In this document: piece after piece, positions 23,850 to 25,571 of the stretch
Numbering within the stretch: the stretch's first letter is position 1
Layout of the letters: each line of letters starts with the position of its first letter
Source of the DNA: CAYQPF01 sp964419225
Lineage (GTDB): Bacteria; Cloacimonadota; Cloacimonadia; Cloacimonadales; CAYQPF01
Direction: 5' to 3'
DNA: 25,571 bases
Assembly: GCA_964419225.1 (NCBI GenBank)
Contig: CAYQPF010000069.1
Location: 1 to 25,571 of the forward strand
The notes under the pieces: generated by a model
Databases searched by the model: none
What the model saw: only the letters and a program-made list of their open reading frames with translations
What the model was told of the DNA's origin: nothing
Translations under genes and position numbers: made by a program

Positions 23850-25232
23850 ATGGAGAGTAAAAATAATCTTCGGAGTATCCCGGGAATAGATGAGTTGCTG
23901 CAGCAGAGAGAAGTGAAACAACTGATTGATAAATATGGTCATGAGTTATGTGTATTTTGTACACGTCAGGTAATAGACAGGATTAGAGAGGTATTACTAA
24001 GTGGGGGAGAGCTTCTTTTAATCAGTGAAATTGTAAAAGAGATATCGGAGAAAATATTACAAGTAGCAGAATTACCTTTAAAACCAATGTTAAATGGAAC
24101 CGGAGTAATTTTACATACAAATTTAGGCAGAGCACCGTTAGGCAAGAAAGTAATGGAAGAGATAAGTCCTTTTTTTACAAATTATTGTAATTTAGAGTTT
24201 GATTTAAAAACAGGGAAGAGAGGACAGAGAAACAATCATTTGAAGACTATACTAAGTTTTATTACAAAGGCAGAAGATAGTGTAGTTGTTAATAACAATG
24301 CGGCTGCAGTCTTATTGATATTAAAGGCATTAGCTAAAGGCAGGGAAGTAATAATTTCACGTGGAGAGATGATTGAGATCGGGGGTGGGTTCAGGATTCC
24401 AGAGATTATATCGGAGAGTGGAGCTAAACTGGTTGAAGTTGGAACAACGAATCGGACGAGACTTTCTGATTATGAGAAAGCAATTAATGAGAATACTTCA
24501 ATGATTTTAAAGGCACACAAATCCAATTATTATATAGGTGGTTTTACCGAGGAGGTTGAATTATCAGACTTGAGTAAATTAGCCAAAGCGAATAATATTC
24601 CTTTTGTTTATGATTTAGGTTCGGGGTTACTAAGACGGCCGGAGGCTTTGAAAACTATTACAGAGCCTGATGTATTGAGTTCGATAACAGCCGGTTGTGA
24701 TCTTGTCTCGTTCAGTGGTGATAAGTTGTTGGGAGGAATACAGGCAGGGATTATTACAGGGAAGAGGGATTTGATCAGGAAAATAAGTCAGGAACCCTTA
24801 ATGCGTGCTTTGAGAGTGGATAAGATAACCTTTGCCATATTGCATACTGTATTTCGTCAGTTTTTGCACGAAGAAAATTTATTGAAGTATAATCCAACAT
24901 TCCAGTATTTAAGCAGAAGCAATGCAGAGAGAAAGAGACTTGCCCAGCATTTAAAGATCAGATTGAGAAAAAGTGGAATTGCAAGTGAGGTAATTGAAAG
25001 TATGGCACAGAGTGGGGGAGGAACGTTACCGGATTTGGAAATCCCAAGCTATGGGGTAAAATTGCTAAATTATGATAAGGCCAAGTTGATGTTTCAGAGG
25101 TTATTGAGTTTGGACAAGCCAATATTGGGAGTATTAAAAGAAGGATATTTTTACATCGATATGTTTTGTTTAAATCAAGAAGACGTGATATATACAAGTT
25201 TTGTTCTTGGGGAGATATATAAGGAATTATGA
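23850..25232 (+). CDS. selA: L-seryl-tRNA(Sec) selenium transferase
   Basis: 460 residues from ATG 23850 (E. coli SelA is 463). The pyridoxal-phosphate enzyme converts seryl-tRNA(Sec) to selenocysteyl-tRNA(Sec) using selenophosphate. Seen: an N-terminal domain beginning LRSIPGIDELL, the core motif LNGTGVILHTNLGRAPLG, VVNNNAAAVLLIL, RGEMIEIGGGFRIPEI, EVGTTNRTRLSDYE and DLVSFSGDKLLGGIQAG with the PLP-binding Lys near 292. The reading frame is open from 23781, but GGAGG lies 4 bases before ATG 23850 and residues upstream of it do not resemble SelA, so that start is chosen. Its stop TGA shares ATGA with the start of selB, a tight two-gene arrangement of the selenocysteine system. Confidence 0.97.
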   Translation: MESKNNLRSIPGIDELLQQREVKQLIDKYGHELCVFCTRQVIDRIREVLLSGGELLLISEIVKEISEKILQVAELPLKPMLNGTGVILHTNLGRAPLGKKVMEEISPFFTNYCNLEFDLKTGKRGQRNNHLKTILSFITKAEDSVVVNNNAAAVLLILKALAKGREVIISRGEMIEIGGGFRIPEIISESGAKLVEVGTTNRTRLSDYEKAINENTSMILKAHKSNYYIGGFTEEVELSDLSKLAKANNIPFVYDLGSGLLRRPEALKTITEPDVLSSITAGCDLVSFSGDKLLGGIQAGIITGKRDLIRKISQEPLMRALRVDKITFAILHTVFRQFLHEENLLKYNPTFQYLSRSNAERKRLAQHLKIRLRKSGIASEVIESMAQSGGGTLPDLEIPSYGVKLLNYDKAKLMFQRLLSLDKPILGVLKEGYFYIDMFCLNQEDVIYTSFVLGEIYKEL

Positions 25233-25571
25233 AACATTTAATAATGGGCACAGCCGGGCACATAGATCATGGGAAAACCAGTTTGGTTAAAGTATTAACC
25301 GGTATTGATTGTGATACACATAAGGAAGAGAAGTTACGTGGGATAACGATTAATTTGGGTTTTGCACATTTGGATCTGGAAGATACGACGATAGGAATAG
25401 TGGATGTTCCTGGACATAAAGATTTTGTCAATACAATGATATCAGGTGTAAGCGGGATAGATTTTGCGGTTTTAGTGATAGCAGCTGATGCCGGAATAAT
25501 GCCACAGACAAAAGAGCATTTAAGAATCATGCAGGTTTTAGGAATTCCTACGGGTTTTGTGGTTTTGAATA
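25229..25571 (+). CDS. selB: Selenocysteine-specific elongation factor, 3' end cut by window edge
   Basis: The first 114 codons are present, read as MKHLIMGTAGHIDHGKTSL onwards. The GTP-binding domain has the P-loop GHIDHGKT (residues 10-17), RGITINLGFAHL, DVPGHKDFV (G3) and the start of the G4 motif at VVLN; the frame remains open at the edge. By family knowledge SelB delivers selenocysteyl-tRNA to UGA codons that carry a SECIS RNA element. The start ATG at 25229 overlaps the selA stop in ATGA, so the genes are translationally coupled. No selC tRNA or selenoprotein gene was found in the window. Confidence 0.96.
   Translation, partial: MKHLIMGTAGHIDHGKTSLVKVLTGIDCDTHKEEKLRGITINLGFAHLDLEDTTIGIVDVPGHKDFVNTMISGVSGIDFAVLVIAADAGIMPQTKEHLRIMQVLGIPTGFVVLN

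Overview
The window looks like a chromosomal segment from an AT-rich, Gram-negative, anaerobic member of the FCB group. Candidatus Cloacimonadota (WWE1) or a close relative is the best guess. This rests on secreted proteins ending in PNPFNPST-type C-terminal sorting domains (T9SS type A), a C-terminal-Phe outer-membrane-barrel candidate, a sigma-54 activator, acyl phosphotransferases typical of fermenters, and selenocysteine machinery. The phylum is inferred from gene content; there is no rRNA or other direct marker here.

Layout from left to right. (1) 1-5266, minus strand: a TPR sensor histidine kinase and an overlapping NtrC-type sigma-54 activator, followed by the 5' part of a secreted protein gene cut by the left edge. 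The gap before that gene holds a -24/-12-like promoter and a repeated possible activator site. (2) 5398-5979, minus: a lone bioY biotin transporter gene between two terminators. (3) 6223-9671, minus: a two-gene unit of exported proteins, a LpoB/TolB-N-like protein and a large LPP20-domain protein. (4) 10048-12993, minus: a 981-residue secreted repeat (probable beta-propeller) protein with a sorting domain; its upstream region has a second -24/-12-like promoter abutted by 9-bp tandem repeats. (5) 13266-18056, plus: leuS, two tandem phosphate butyryltransferase-like genes and rpiB, ending at a shared terminator. (6) 18139-23379, minus: an AlkD/HEAT-like protein, an outer-membrane-barrel candidate overlapping rsmA, and a secreted lamin-tail protein with a sorting domain. 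(7) 23850 to the right edge, plus: selA and the start of selB, overlapping by ATGA, preceded by 470 bases that contain several tandem repeats.

The most interesting reading is a small sigma-54 circuit. The window encodes a two-component system whose output is a sigma-54 activator, and two large secreted-protein genes in the same window have -24/-12-like promoters with correct GG-to-GC spacing and short leaders (20-30 bases). Other leaders carry a TTGACA-like -35 instead. The two promoters each have one mismatch, so this is a hypothesis drawn from the sequence. The intergenic regions also carry short tandem repeats of 7, 9 and 10 bases at several separate loci. No mobile element, CRISPR array, tRNA or rRNA was found.
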